From NCBI RefSeq assembly GCF_028583425.1, contig NC_072790.1:156978397-157042396 (forward strand): a stretch of DNA of 64,000 nucleotides, given 5' to 3'. Shown piece by piece: positions 54,442 through 64,000 of this stretch. The position numbers were made by a program, and so were the translations under genes. Positions within the stretch are counted from its first letter, which is position 1; every line of letters starts with the position of its first letter. Source of the stretch: Eublepharis macularius (lineage: Eukaryota; Chordata; Lepidosauria; Squamata; Eublepharidae). Below the pieces are notes generated by a model that was not told the DNA's origin, made no database searches, and was given only the letters and a program-made list of their open reading frames with translations.

Positions 54442-56861
54442 CTAAGGAATTTGAAGGGTACAAAATGAACTTTTCTATATATATACACACGAGTATCAAA
54501 CTAAAATGTACTAGTACTTCTAATTCATTTATCTCCAAATAGTGTAATTTGAGGAGGTCACCATTTTCATTAGATATATAAACAACAAGGAGAGAACACT
54601 TTGAGAAAATACATTATTTTTATAGCAAAATACTTCACATTTGTGAAGACAGGAAATCAAGGAAAGCATAAGCAGTGCTCTTGTCCTTGCAAATCAACTG
54701 ATGTCATTCAAACACTGAATTTTTAAAAAAACATTTATGTTTCTTAAGATCCATAGACATCATAAAGATCTAAAAATCATCTCACTCATGAAAAATACAG
54801 AAACCAGTTTCAAACACAGATGACATCTTGCTATACAAATACTTAGGGGATAAACTAAAGTTTATCATGGATATTTTAAAACTGAGAAACATATGAAGTA
54901 GTAAACAAGTATGTTCAAAAGATGTGCTATTTTATTACGCGCAAAGATCCAATGGAGACTGTCATGTGGTTAAAATAAAAAAGGACCAAACTTAATGAAT
55001 TCAAAACAAGTGCTCGCTCCATAAATGAATATTAAAAATTTGAAAAAGATGCCTCCCTTCACAGAGATAGCCAGCAACATGGTATGATTCCACACTGCAA
55101 GGAGAGTATGTGAATAGTGTAAGTATGCCTGGTCACATGGATCCATTTGTGTCACAAAAATCAAATCTCAAAAGAAATCTATCAAGAGCATTCCCTAGAT
55201 GAATGGTTGGAAAATTATCTACTTTTTGAACATACATTACTGTAAATCAGTTTAAATTTAGACAGATGCAACATTTGTCTGATTTAGACATTCTTCTATG
55301 AGCCTGATATGTAACCTGACAGCAAGGTTAAGTCAGTTTTTGACAACAAAAAGCTAGTTCTGAAAGCAGAGTTTATTTAGTGTAAGTATTGTGACTTTTT
55401 CATTAGGAACTATGTATTGATTAATAGAGTACATTATTAATTGCAAGTACTGTATTTACTCGAAAGATAACTTTTTAAAAAAACTTCTTTTGGCTTTCTG
55501 AAAGGGGAGGGGATCATCTTCCACTCAGGTCTACAGATTTGCTGAATGGTGCTAAACAGAGGCGAGAGGGGGCACAACTGATGTGAAAGCTGATTCACTG
55601 TGCACAGGGAAAGCACTGTGTGAACTCACTAACCAGCAGAGAGTGGCAATGCAAGCGAAGTTACCTCTGGCAAATACTGCCTTTGTTTCGCAGTGAGGAG
55701 GAGTCAGGTGGACTTGTTAGCTTTGGAAGTTGTAGTTTCTTGCCTGGCAAATGGTAAGAATTTGTAGTTTGGGAGTGGATTTGCTCTGCTCTACTGACCC
55801 ACATTTCTGGCTCTGAATTTTACTCCATACCAATTTTACTCCATTCTAGCCTTCACTTCTTCCCTTTTGCTTCTGGTAGGAGTTGTCTAGTACTTTAAAT
55901 CTTTTTTCCAGGAGAGAGAAACCCTCAAACTCCACAACTTTTATAGCTGCATAATACAACATTAGCTATAGCTGTTATGAATTTGTGGCCATTGTCAGAT
56001 AAGAAAAGATAGACATTTCTACAGGATTGGTGATATAGTGAAAAAGTGTGATATCCTAGCTTACAGAAAGCATTGTGGGAGGTGGGAGGGGATCTTACAG
56101 CATATTCCCAAGGAAGTATCACACCTTCTAAGCCCACTACTTTCAATGGACTTAGGAGGGTGTGATTCTGTTTCGGATTTCATGGCCAGTCGGTCAGTAG
56201 ATATATCAGCCTTTGCTTCGAAGCTGGGCTCATGGGAAGGGTTTTTAAAAAGCTAGTTTTCTTGCCTTTTAATATTTGAAACAGTGTGATCCAATACTAC
56301 TTGTGAAGAGTTATAATATAAAGAGGTATAAAAAGTGAGAGTAATTATTTCTTTTCCAGTCTATATTGTTTATTGGAAATTGATTACTCTGCAATAATTT
56401 TTTTTATACTGCTACCTTTTTTAGGAGGGTTTATTTTAAATTCAGAGGCAACCACTTTTATGCATAACCTTATCTTCTGTGCGTGTGTGTGTGTAGGGGG
56501 GGGGTCTTCCTTTCCAGGAAATACAGTACAACACTTGCTCCTTCAGATACCATGAGAATAAAAAGCAGCAGTTGGGAATCCAAAAAGCCCTTTAGGAACA
56601 GACAACTGCTTTTAGTCCCCAGCCACAGATCATATCATGTTAAAGTCATACTATTCAGGATTTTTTTGTTAAATAATATAATGTGGGATGTCATGCATTT
56701 GGGTGAGGAGGCACCACAGAAGCCCTGCTATGTACACAAAACCACTGTATACAATTTTTGGATCCTAAACTATATTATTACCAGTTATTTGAAAAATGGA
56801 AAAACAAATCAGATATCGGAAATACAATGATTCTATGACTATTTTACATATGTCTACTTAC
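54442..56861. other. ADSS2 intron
   Basis: It contains a MITE fragment at 56119-56176 and a possible transposon tip at about 55448 (TACTGTATTTACTCGAAAGA). A GT-run and G-run lie near 56486. No other gene. Confidence 0.4.
56119..56176. mobile_element. Short palindromic MITE, copy 5 (partial)
   Basis: CACACCTTCTAAGCCCACTA and GGACTTAGGAGGGTGTGATT match the central inverted part of the family. Confidence 0.45.
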
Positions 56862-56912
56862 CAATATGAGCCCTGTCAGATATAATTAGTCTTTTTTCCC
56901 AGCCTTCTAATC
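56862..56912 (-). CDS. ADSS2: ADSS2 exon
   Basis: Encodes (G)LEGWEKRLIISDRAHI. Acceptor TTTTTAAAG, donor GTAAGT. Length 51 bp. Confidence 0.95.
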
Positions 56913-57416
56913 CTTTAAAAAGAAGAAATTTTACTTTTAATATCTGACTTTGATACTGAATAACATCTAACAACTTTTAGAAAGAGACAATTGAGAGAAC
57001 ACCATAAAACTGAGTATGTTTTTGAAAAAATCAAACATGTTTATTAATGATATTGCTCTTAAACATACAAAACCTGGAAAATGCATATGTATCAAATGCT
57101 GGGTCAGTGGAACCCTCCAAATTGTGCAAAAAAAAAAGGAGTGCATGCTAAAAATTACTTTTATTTATAGATCTATTTAGCACATGGTTTTTTGGCTGGC
57201 ATTCCTGTACACTGACAAAAAGGTTTTTTTGATCCCTAACTTATATAGTATACTTTTGCATTTTACACTGCTGTATTAAATGTACTATTTACATCATCGT
57301 GGCAAACTTAAGCAGTTACATAGGCCAGAATGTACATTTTGGAGCTAAGTATTGTACACTGCAAAACTCTATGATATGACCAGGCTCTGCTACATATAGT
57401 CACTATCAGAAATGCA
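56913..57416. other. ADSS2 intron, no feature seen
   Basis: AT-rich with no repeat recognised. Confidence 0.4.
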
Positions 57417-58098
57417 ATCCATTTATTTTATTTTTTATTTATTTCAAATTTGTATTTCGCCCTCCCCGCGAGCATGCTCAGGGCGGATAACAACATATTA
57501 AAAATACAATTAAAAATTCATGTTCATTAAAACAACACATTTAAAACAGGATGGTGGACAGCCTTCACAGGGAGGGTTAAGATTTATACACCCCTTTTTT
57601 CCAGGCCAACAGAGGCCCAGCCTCAGCCATATGCCTGGCGGAACAACTCTGTCTTGCAGGCCCGGCGAAAAGATAGTAGGTCCTGCCGGGCCCTCATTTC
57701 AGCAGACTGAGCATTCTACCAGGTGGGAGCCAGGACCAAAAAGGCCCTGGCTCTAGTCGAGGCTAGGTGGGCCTCCTTGGGGCCAGGGACCATCAACAGC
57801 TGTTTGTCCCCTAATCGGAGTGTCCTCTGGGGAATATATGGGGAGAGACGGTCCTGTAGATACACTGGTCCCAGTCTGCACAGGGCCTTATAGGTCAATA
57901 CCAGAACCACTGGCAACCAATGCAAGCTCGCTTAAGAACGGTGTTTTATGCGCCTTATTTGGCACTCTCGTAATAACATGCACCACTGCATTTTGTACCA
58001 GCTGTAATCTCTGGGTCAGGCTCAAGGGCAGCCCCGAGTACAGCGAGTTACAGTAATCTAGCCTAGAGATGACCGTTGCTTGGATCACTGTAGTTAAG

Positions 58099-58965
58099 TC
58101 ACAGGTTGACAGGTAAGGGACAAGTTGCCTGGTCTGCTGCAGACGGAAAAAAAGAGGACCTGACAACTGCTACCTGTGCCCCCATTTTCAGGGAGGCATC
58201 CAAGATCACCCCCAGGCTCTTAACCCCCAGAACTGGCACTAACAGTGCCCCATCAACGGCCGGGAGGCGGAGTCCTGAACCTAATCCTCCATGGCTCAAG
58301 TACAGGACCTCAGTCTTCGTTGGGTTCTGTTTCAGCCGACTCTGCTTCAACCAACCAGTCACAGCTGCAAAAGCATGTTCCAGGACATCTGGGGCTGAGC
58401 CGGGCCGGCCATCCATCATCAAATACAACTGGATGTCATCTGCATATTGACACCCAAGTCTGAAACTTTGCACCAACTGGGCAAGGGGGCTCATACAGAC
58501 ATTAAACAATAAAGGGTATTGCTCCCTGTGGGACCCCGCACACCAAAGGGATGACAATTTCTCCCCAAGTGCCACCCTCTGTCCCCGACCATGGAGAAAA
58601 GAGACAAGCCACTGTAAGGCAGTCCCTCGTACCCCCACATCGGCGAGGCGGTGAGTCAGAAGATCGTAATCGAGTATATCGAACGCTGCCAACAGATCCA
58701 ATAATATCAGCAGCACCGAGCTGCCTCGATCCAGATGTCTATGAAGATTGTCTGTGAGGGCGAACAGCAACGTCTCCGTCCCATGTCCCAGACAGAACTC
58801 GGACTGGAAGGGGCCTAGGGCTGAGACATCCTTCTGGAAGCCCTGCAGCTGTTCCACCATCGCCTGCTCAATCACCTTTCCCAGAAACAGGAGGTTCGAA
58901 ACCGGGCGGTAATTGACCAGGTCAGTGGGGTCCAGCAATGGTTTCTTTAAAAGAGGCCTCAGCAC
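58099..58965 (-). pseudogene. L2 reverse transcriptase fragment
   Basis: Shows NYRPVSNLLFLGKVIEQAMV, a GTETLLFALTDNL segment, LLDLLAAFDILDYDLL (motif A), a decayed motif B, QYADDIQLYL (motif C) and LKQNPTKTEVLYL. About 288 residues of open frame. Confidence 0.85.
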
Positions 58966-59479
58966 AGCTTCCTTTAATGGCCCAGGAAACCCCCCCGGAG
59001 CTTAAGGATAGGTTAACAATGGTCTCCAGTGAGGACCGCAGCCCCTTGGCACTGGCCACAATGGGCATGGGTCCAAGGGACGTGTGGTGGGCCTAACTGA
59101 TCGCAGGGTCCTGTTGATTTCCTTCCCCAGAGAGTGGGCTGAAATGATCAAATATTGGCCCCGAAGACAGCCAAGGGGTCTATAGCTCATTCACTGAATC
59201 AACTGTGTCTGGCAAGTCGTGGTGGAGAGACAAGTTTTTATCAGCAAAAAAGCTCCCAAAAGCCTCACAGCTAACATCCGAATTCAAAATTTGACGGTCT
59301 CCTTCTGGCAAGGAGACCAATGACCGAACCACATTAAACTATTTTGCTGGGCGTGAGCTAGCTGACGCGATGGAGGCTGCATAAAACTCATCACAGACTT
59401 CACTGCCACCTCATAGGCTTTCATAAATGTCCTATAAGGTGATCTTGCCTCTTCATCCCAAGATTGTCGCCACACTCGC

Positions 59480-60774
59480 TCAAGCCACCTTAGCTCCCGC
59501 TTCTTCTGTTGGAGCTCCTCTGTATACCAGGGAGCCCATCTTGCACAACAGCAAAGAGGGCAACGGGGGGGCAATTTCGTCGATGGCTTCGGAGAGCCGG
59601 CACTGCCAGTCCTCCACCAGCTCATCTAACGAACCGTCATGGAGCATTGGATCCCGCAAAGCATTCTGGAACCCAACTGGGTCCATAAGTCTCTGCGGGG
59701 GAGCATAAATCAGCTCACTGTCCTTGCGAGGGGGGGGTATCCCCAGCTGAGCCTTCAGGACCAAGTGGTCTGACCATGGCACCAGTTCTACCACTTCCAG
59801 ATCTACATTTAACCCCATCCCAAAGATCAAATCTAGCGTGCGGCCTTCTTGATGTGTAGGGGTTGACACAAATTGGGAGAGTCCCAGTGGTGCTATGAAA
59901 GACACTATGGCCGTTTCCAGACGGCTTACATGCCTCCGGAACGTTGCGCTATGTTGCGGGGAAAACGCGAAATATCGCGTTTTCTCACGCAAGTTTTGCA
60001 CGACGTCGCGCAAAATTTGCGCGAGAAAACGCGGTATTTCGCGTTTTCCCCACAACATGGCGCGACGTTCCGGAGGCAGGTAAGCTGTCTGGAAACGGCC
60101 CAGGTCTACAGCCTGCACAGAGGAGGCATCATCGACATGGATGTTGAAGTCCCCCAGCACCATCAGTCTGGAGTACTTCAAGGCCCACCCCGCTATCACC
60201 TCTAGCATACACGACAGGATATCTGCTGGTGCGCTAGGTAGTCATTACACCAGACAGATAGACAAACTCTCCTCAGCACCCCACACTAGGCATACAGATT
60301 CAATGCCAGAGATCTCAGGGGTGGGGAGCAGCCTGAAAGAGAAAGACTCTTGGGCAAGGATTGCCACCCCTCCCACCGACCTCCTATTCGGGACTGGTGG
60401 AGGACCAAATATCCTGGGGGGGTCAGTTCTCCCAGGGCAACTGTTTCACCCTCCCTCACTCAGGTTTCAGTCACGCATACCAGGTGCACATCACTCACCG
60501 CAAAGAGATCTTGCAGCATTGCAGTCTTATTGTTTATGGACCTGGCATTGCACAACATCAGTGTCGAAGGAAGGTTCTTTTTCCTAGCTCCATCACCAGC
60601 ATTTCTCAGGATGGGACACAGGTTAGAAGGGCACCAAGCCATTGCATATCTCCATGCCCTTCTCCACTGAGACCAGCTCCCACCATCATACCTCCCACGT
60701 CTGCAGAGGACTGGGATCCCTGACCCCATGCTGGCCCTCCTCCCTATGTCCACCATCCCATGTACACCAAGCAA
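59480..60774 (-). pseudogene. L2 endonuclease fragment
   Basis: It contains LCNARSINNKTAMLQDLF, the GDFNIHVDD motif, and after the palindromic insertion GLSQFVSTPTHQEGRTLDLI and PWSDHLVLKAQL. These mark an apurinic-type endonuclease. Frames are broken. Confidence 0.8.
59909..60100. mobile_element. CpG-dense palindromic MITE inside L2
   Basis: Ends GGCCGTTTCCAGACGG and CTGTCTGGAAACGGCC are inverted. Almost the whole 192 bp folds back on itself, with arms containing GCGAAATATCGCGTTTTC and GCGGTATTTCGCGTTTTCC and a centre ACGACGTCGCGC. I cannot see a clear target duplication. The superfamily is undecided. Confidence 0.75.
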
Positions 60775-60889
60775 CCCCTTGTATTCTCCTCATAGGGGAG
60801 GGGGCTCACTCTGGGCACGAGGAGTACAGGCCCTCTGTGAGTTCTTTTAGGAGGTTATGTTCTCCTGGTTCCAATCAATAGTGCTGAGG

Positions 60890-61370
60890 ATCTAAAGCTG
60901 TATCTGAGCTCTGGAGCAAGGGTCTGAGGTACTGCAGATGCCATAGCAGCCAGTGACCCAGCCAGTTCCAGCCTTGTATTCCTTATGAGAGAAGCCGTCC
61001 TCCTTTGAGCAATCTGCCTTTCCCAGGAAAGCTGGCCAGGAAGCTACAGTTGCCATGGTGACTGCAATGACATGGGTTTGGTTGTCCATGCTGGAATATT
61101 AGAACTGCAGGCTAAATGGCATGTCTCTGTGGACTTCATGTTGTGCATTCCTGATTTAGATACATAGTGAATGTGAGGAACAATTAAATATTATGTTATT
61201 AGGAAAAGGAAAGCTTATATGAATTAAATTTGCATTTTTATCAGTGTATTGAATGGATACTATAATGCAACTGAATAGGAACAGACATGAGCAAAGACAT
61301 TGAGTTTTGCTATGTACTAATATACAAGGATTTTTGACATCTCCCTGTAATAGTATCTTAGAAAGTGATT
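60890..61370. other. ADSS2 intron, no feature seen
   Basis: No repeat or exon recognised. Confidence 0.4.
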
Positions 61371-61375
61371 CTCAC

Positions 61376-61444
61376 CTTTTCCTTTTTTAACATTTTTCTC
61401 AGCTTCTTCAAACAACCCTGGTAAATGGATCACCACACCATTTC
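61376..61444 (-). CDS. ADSS2: ADSS2 first exon visible in the window
   Basis: Encodes (G)[20 protein letters not shown] and GK. Acceptor TTATTTAG, donor GTGAGA. The exon(s) encoding the first 96 residues are not found up to 64000. Confidence 0.95.
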
Positions 61445-61946
61445 CTAAATAATGTAAAGAAAGAAATTGTTGAAAGAGACTTTTAATGTGTTTTGTATTG
61501 CTCATTGAACAGTTTTTGCTTGAGGTAAAGGACGCCACATCTGTATGATCTCTTATATTGTTCACCATTCTGTTAAACAGGTTGTTAAATTCCAATATTC
61601 TAATTCAGACAGCTAGTATGAACTGACCTGTGCTTATGCCTCATGTTTAGCCATACGGATTTAGGCTGCATTGCTTATTTCAACAGTATTTACAGGGTTC
61701 TAAATTTTCAGTATTGTGGCCATCAACATTTAACAACCCTGGAATTCTACTAAAATTCGATTAATTATTACAATGGAACTTGCTTAGTACATAGTTAAAG
61801 TAGCAAATATCTTCACATTAGTTAAGTGGTTTGGCTGCGAATCAGCACTCTACTGGTTTGACTCCCGCTACTACCATGAGCTCAGTAGGTGGCCTTGGGT
61901 AAGCCACTCCCTCTCAGCCCCAGCTCCCCAGCTGTATTGTGGGGAT

Positions 61947-62586
61947 TAGACATGGGCACGAACCAAAAAAAAAAAACCCGAACCATGTGATTCGTGGTTT
62001 GTAGCATTCCACGAACCATGAACTTCCAACCTTTTCCCAGTTCACGAATTGGTTCATGGCATTTAAACCACCCTGCACTGGCTGCTGAAGCTGGTGCGAG
62101 GCATTTGAAACAGATAGTCCCTTTCTTCTGCTGCCCGGGCAGCAGGAGAATGGGGCTATCAGTTTCACAGACCCCGCACCGGTTCCAGCCTGTCAGCTGA
62201 ACCCAACGCAGGATTTGTGAAACTGACCGCCTCTTTCTCCTGCTGCCAGAGCGGCAAGAGAAAGGGGCTGTCAGTTTCACAGACCCCGCACAGGTTCCAG
62301 CCTGTCAGCTGAACCCAATGCAGGATTTGTGAAACTGACAGCCTCTTTCTCCTGCTACCAGAGCGGCAGGAGAAAGGGGCTGTCAGTTTCACAGACCCCG
62401 CGCTGGGTTCAGCCAATGGGCTGAAACTGGCATGGGGTCTGTGAAACTTCAAACTGGCCAAGGAATGGTTGGAAAAAGTAGTTTGTTCCGTAAAAACGTG
62501 GTCCTGCGAAACGCGTGTTTCTTTGCAAACAAACCAGCCGTTCCGTCTGGAATTTTGTTCCGTGGTTCGTTTTGTGCCCATCTCTA
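61947..62586. mobile_element. Non-autonomous hAT inserted in a SINE
   Basis: Flanked by GTGGGGAT at 61939-61946 and 62587-62594. The left end is TAGACATGGGCACGAACC, and the reverse complement of the right end starts TAGAGATGGGCAC. The 640-bp interior is non-coding and carries a 112-bp tandem repeat. Confidence 0.85.
62160..62400. repeat. 112-bp tandem repeat within the hAT
   Basis: CAGTTTCACAGACCCCGC starts at 62160, 62272 and 62384, exact 112-bp spacing. The first two units are nearly identical and the third is partial. Confidence 0.9.
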
Positions 62587-62699
62587 GTGGGGATAATAAT
62601 AACACTAACTTGTTCACCGCTCTGGGTGAGACACTAATCTGTCTAGAACAGCGGTATATAAGTGCAGTTATTACTATTACTATTATTATTTGATAGTTT

Positions 62700-64000
62700 T
62701 TGTCAAGCTTCATCAAGATAAAGGTTCATTCTTAAGAACTCCTAGACTTCTACTTAGCTTCCAAATATCTGAGTATTAAGCTCCTGGCAAAAATTACACC
62801 TTCAAAATGATTCTACTTACCACTCGGGTTTTTTTTTACAAGAAGAAAATATTGTTCAAGAACCTTTGCATCCATTTCCTGTTTATTAACAATTATATAC
62901 AATAAACTTCCATTTAGACAAACTGAATATAAGGTTCCAACACTTAGTTCTGCAGAGACAATTATAAAATAAGAGAGTACTTTTGCATGAATTCATTGTC
63001 AGCTTACCCATGCATGTTCAGAGATAAGGAAGGATGAGATTCAGTCTCAAAGTGAATAAAAGTTATTTGATTCTAAAGTCCTTCTAAAGCAGCTCTCTGA
63101 GTATGCTTCTCTTTTGTCATTGAGTATCCTCATTCTATGATACTCTTGAAGATTTCTCAGTTTTCCAATTAACCTACCTCTAATATCTCTTTGATCCCTT
63201 CAGAAAAAAAGTTGGCAAATATATAAATAAAATAACTCAGTCTAAGATTTTAGAAACCTGTTAGCCAATAGATTGTGGGGAGAAGCCAATTACGGAAAGG
63301 AATGAAACTCAGAAGATTGGTTCAGACGCAAGACAAACCCATGCCTTGTTTTAGCTATTATTACTTAATAAAACTACTATATCACAATTTCAGATGAATA
63401 GTAAATCCCAGCTGGAGTCAGCAAATCCTTCTATGCTATCCCTCTTTTCTCTGCCTCCCCCACCCCCCGCACAGACCTAGCTTGTTACCCTGCCTGCCTC
63501 CCAGAACCCAAGAGATGGCAAAGCCTCGCTATATCAACAACTTGCTTAATACTAGCTGCCAGCAACACAGGGATAGTGTTACATTGAGAGGATTTGCTTC
63601 CAAAGGGAATGCTCCCTGCTTTGAGAAGAAGGAAGAAAATTGCCAGGCTTTCACTTCAACTTGTCCCTAAGAACAAACTGAGGAAAACAGCCTCCTGCTG
63701 CCAACTGCAGTGCAACTTTGCTCATAGAAATGCACCCAAATAAATACACAGGTAAATTGTGTTAAATGCACAGAGAGAGCAAGTTCCAAGCAGTAACAGC
63801 CATAAATGCTAACTTAGGTTGGATATAAAAGGGAGAGAAAACACTGGGTAGGGAGTTTGCTTTCCCTCCATCCTGCCCCACTCCAAGCCTATAGTTAGTG
63901 TGATGGTGCAGGTTTGGCTGATTAATAACCATGGTTAGTTTAACTGAACCACAGTTTTATGCTATGTCCAAACCAACCCACTAAGGATTGTTTCACAAGT
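62700..64000. other. ADSS2 intron, no feature seen
   Basis: I looked for the upstream ADSS2 exons (GDEGKGK and HLLPSGIINPN segments) on the minus strand and did not find them. No recognised repeat beyond short homopolymer runs. Confidence 0.4.

Larger units (their letters stand above)
57420..60880 (-). mobile_element. L2-clade LINE, nearly full length, decayed
   Basis: Minus-strand order: 5' region to about 60775, endonuclease (60774-59480), RT (58965-58099), 3' region ending in TTTATT-type short repeats near 57420. Motifs are those of L2 (NARSINNKT, GDFNIHVDD, NYRPVSNLLFLGKVIEQ). Several frame changes and stops split the coding sequence. It is interrupted by a 192-bp palindromic element at 59909-60100. 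It lies in an ADSS2 intron in the sense direction of the gene. Confidence 0.85.
43734..61444 (-). other. ADSS2: ADSS2 gene (exons 3-13 by human numbering)
   Basis: Eleven minus-strand exons with canonical GT-AG borders and consistent phases encode the last 360 residues plus stop. That is exactly the number expected after residue 96 of the 456-residue human protein as I recall it. Adenylosuccinate synthetase joins IMP and aspartate using GTP, the first committed step to AMP in the cytosol. Signature segments seen are [18 protein letters not shown] (IMP site), [13 protein letters not shown] (nucleotide and aspartate loop), TKLDILD (guanine contact) and the terminal GVGKSRESMIQLF. The N-terminal GDEGKGK part lies upstream, off the window. 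Paralogue choice (ADSS2 rather than ADSS1) rests on the neighbour SPMIP3. Introns carry SINEs, hATs and an L2. Confidence 0.95.
61823..62695 (+). mobile_element. tRNA-derived SINE, split by a hAT
   Basis: The head TTAAGTGGTTTGGCTGCGAA and CTTGGGTAAGCCACTCCC lie left of 61947. The tail AACTTGTTCACCGCTCTGGG with (ATT)n lies right of 62594. The two parts join across the duplication GTGGGGAT and resemble 45555-45790. Confidence 0.7.

Noticed and set aside
62700-64000. Upstream ADSS2 exons
   Set aside because: The expected segments with GDEGKGK or HLLPSGIINPN were not found on the minus strand. They probably lie beyond 64000.

Overview
The window is vertebrate nuclear DNA, most likely from a squamate reptile (lizard or snake). 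The evidence is intron-split host genes, 5S-derived and tRNA-derived SINEs of the Sauria type, and CR1, L2 and L1 LINEs. It also holds Penelope-like elements, a DIRS element, hAT transposons and solo LTRs. I cannot narrow the clade from sequence alone.

Two host genes face each other tail to tail. SPMIP3 (C1orf100, sperm microtubule inner protein 3) is on the + strand, with coding exons at 31010-31077, 34249-34341, 35606-35791 and a probable long last exon at 41190-41613. ADSS2 (adenylosuccinate synthetase) is on the - strand with eleven exons between 43734 and 61444; its first exon(s) lie beyond the right edge. As I recall the human locus (1q44), these two genes are also adjacent and convergent there, which supports both names.

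The left 30 kb is almost entirely mobile DNA, stacked in readable layers. A 5'-truncated L1 (581-11498, - strand) was split by a Penelope-like insertion (2664-10490). That insertion is an inverted dimer, and one half was in turn split by a second, better preserved Penelope-like element (3743-7305). Each layer has its own target-site duplication of 14 bp. At 14369-20040 lies a nearly complete DIRS element with gag-like, RT/RNase H and tyrosine recombinase regions and inverted ends. At 20648-23061 is a solo LTR carrying a non-coding Penelope-like insertion with 230-bp inverted arms, three 155-bp tandem units and nine 25-bp units. A CR1 LINE (27030-29577) is interrupted by another solo LTR.

Further right, the introns hold a third solo LTR (34668-35369), an ORF1-only L1 copy with a 19-bp target duplication (39631-41123), and a 2.3-kb hAT with a second hAT nested inside (51306-53599). 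An L2 LINE carries a CpG-rich palindrome (57420-60880), and a SINE is split by a 640-bp hAT (61823-62695).

The observation I rate highest is that at least five distinct repeat families here carry hammerhead-ribozyme-like cores (CTGANGA, hairpin, GAAA). They sit in inverted or tandem terminal repeats, as is known for Penelope-like elements. I found no CRISPR array, prokaryotic operon or other clearly new protein system. All calls come from reading the sequence; no database search was run.
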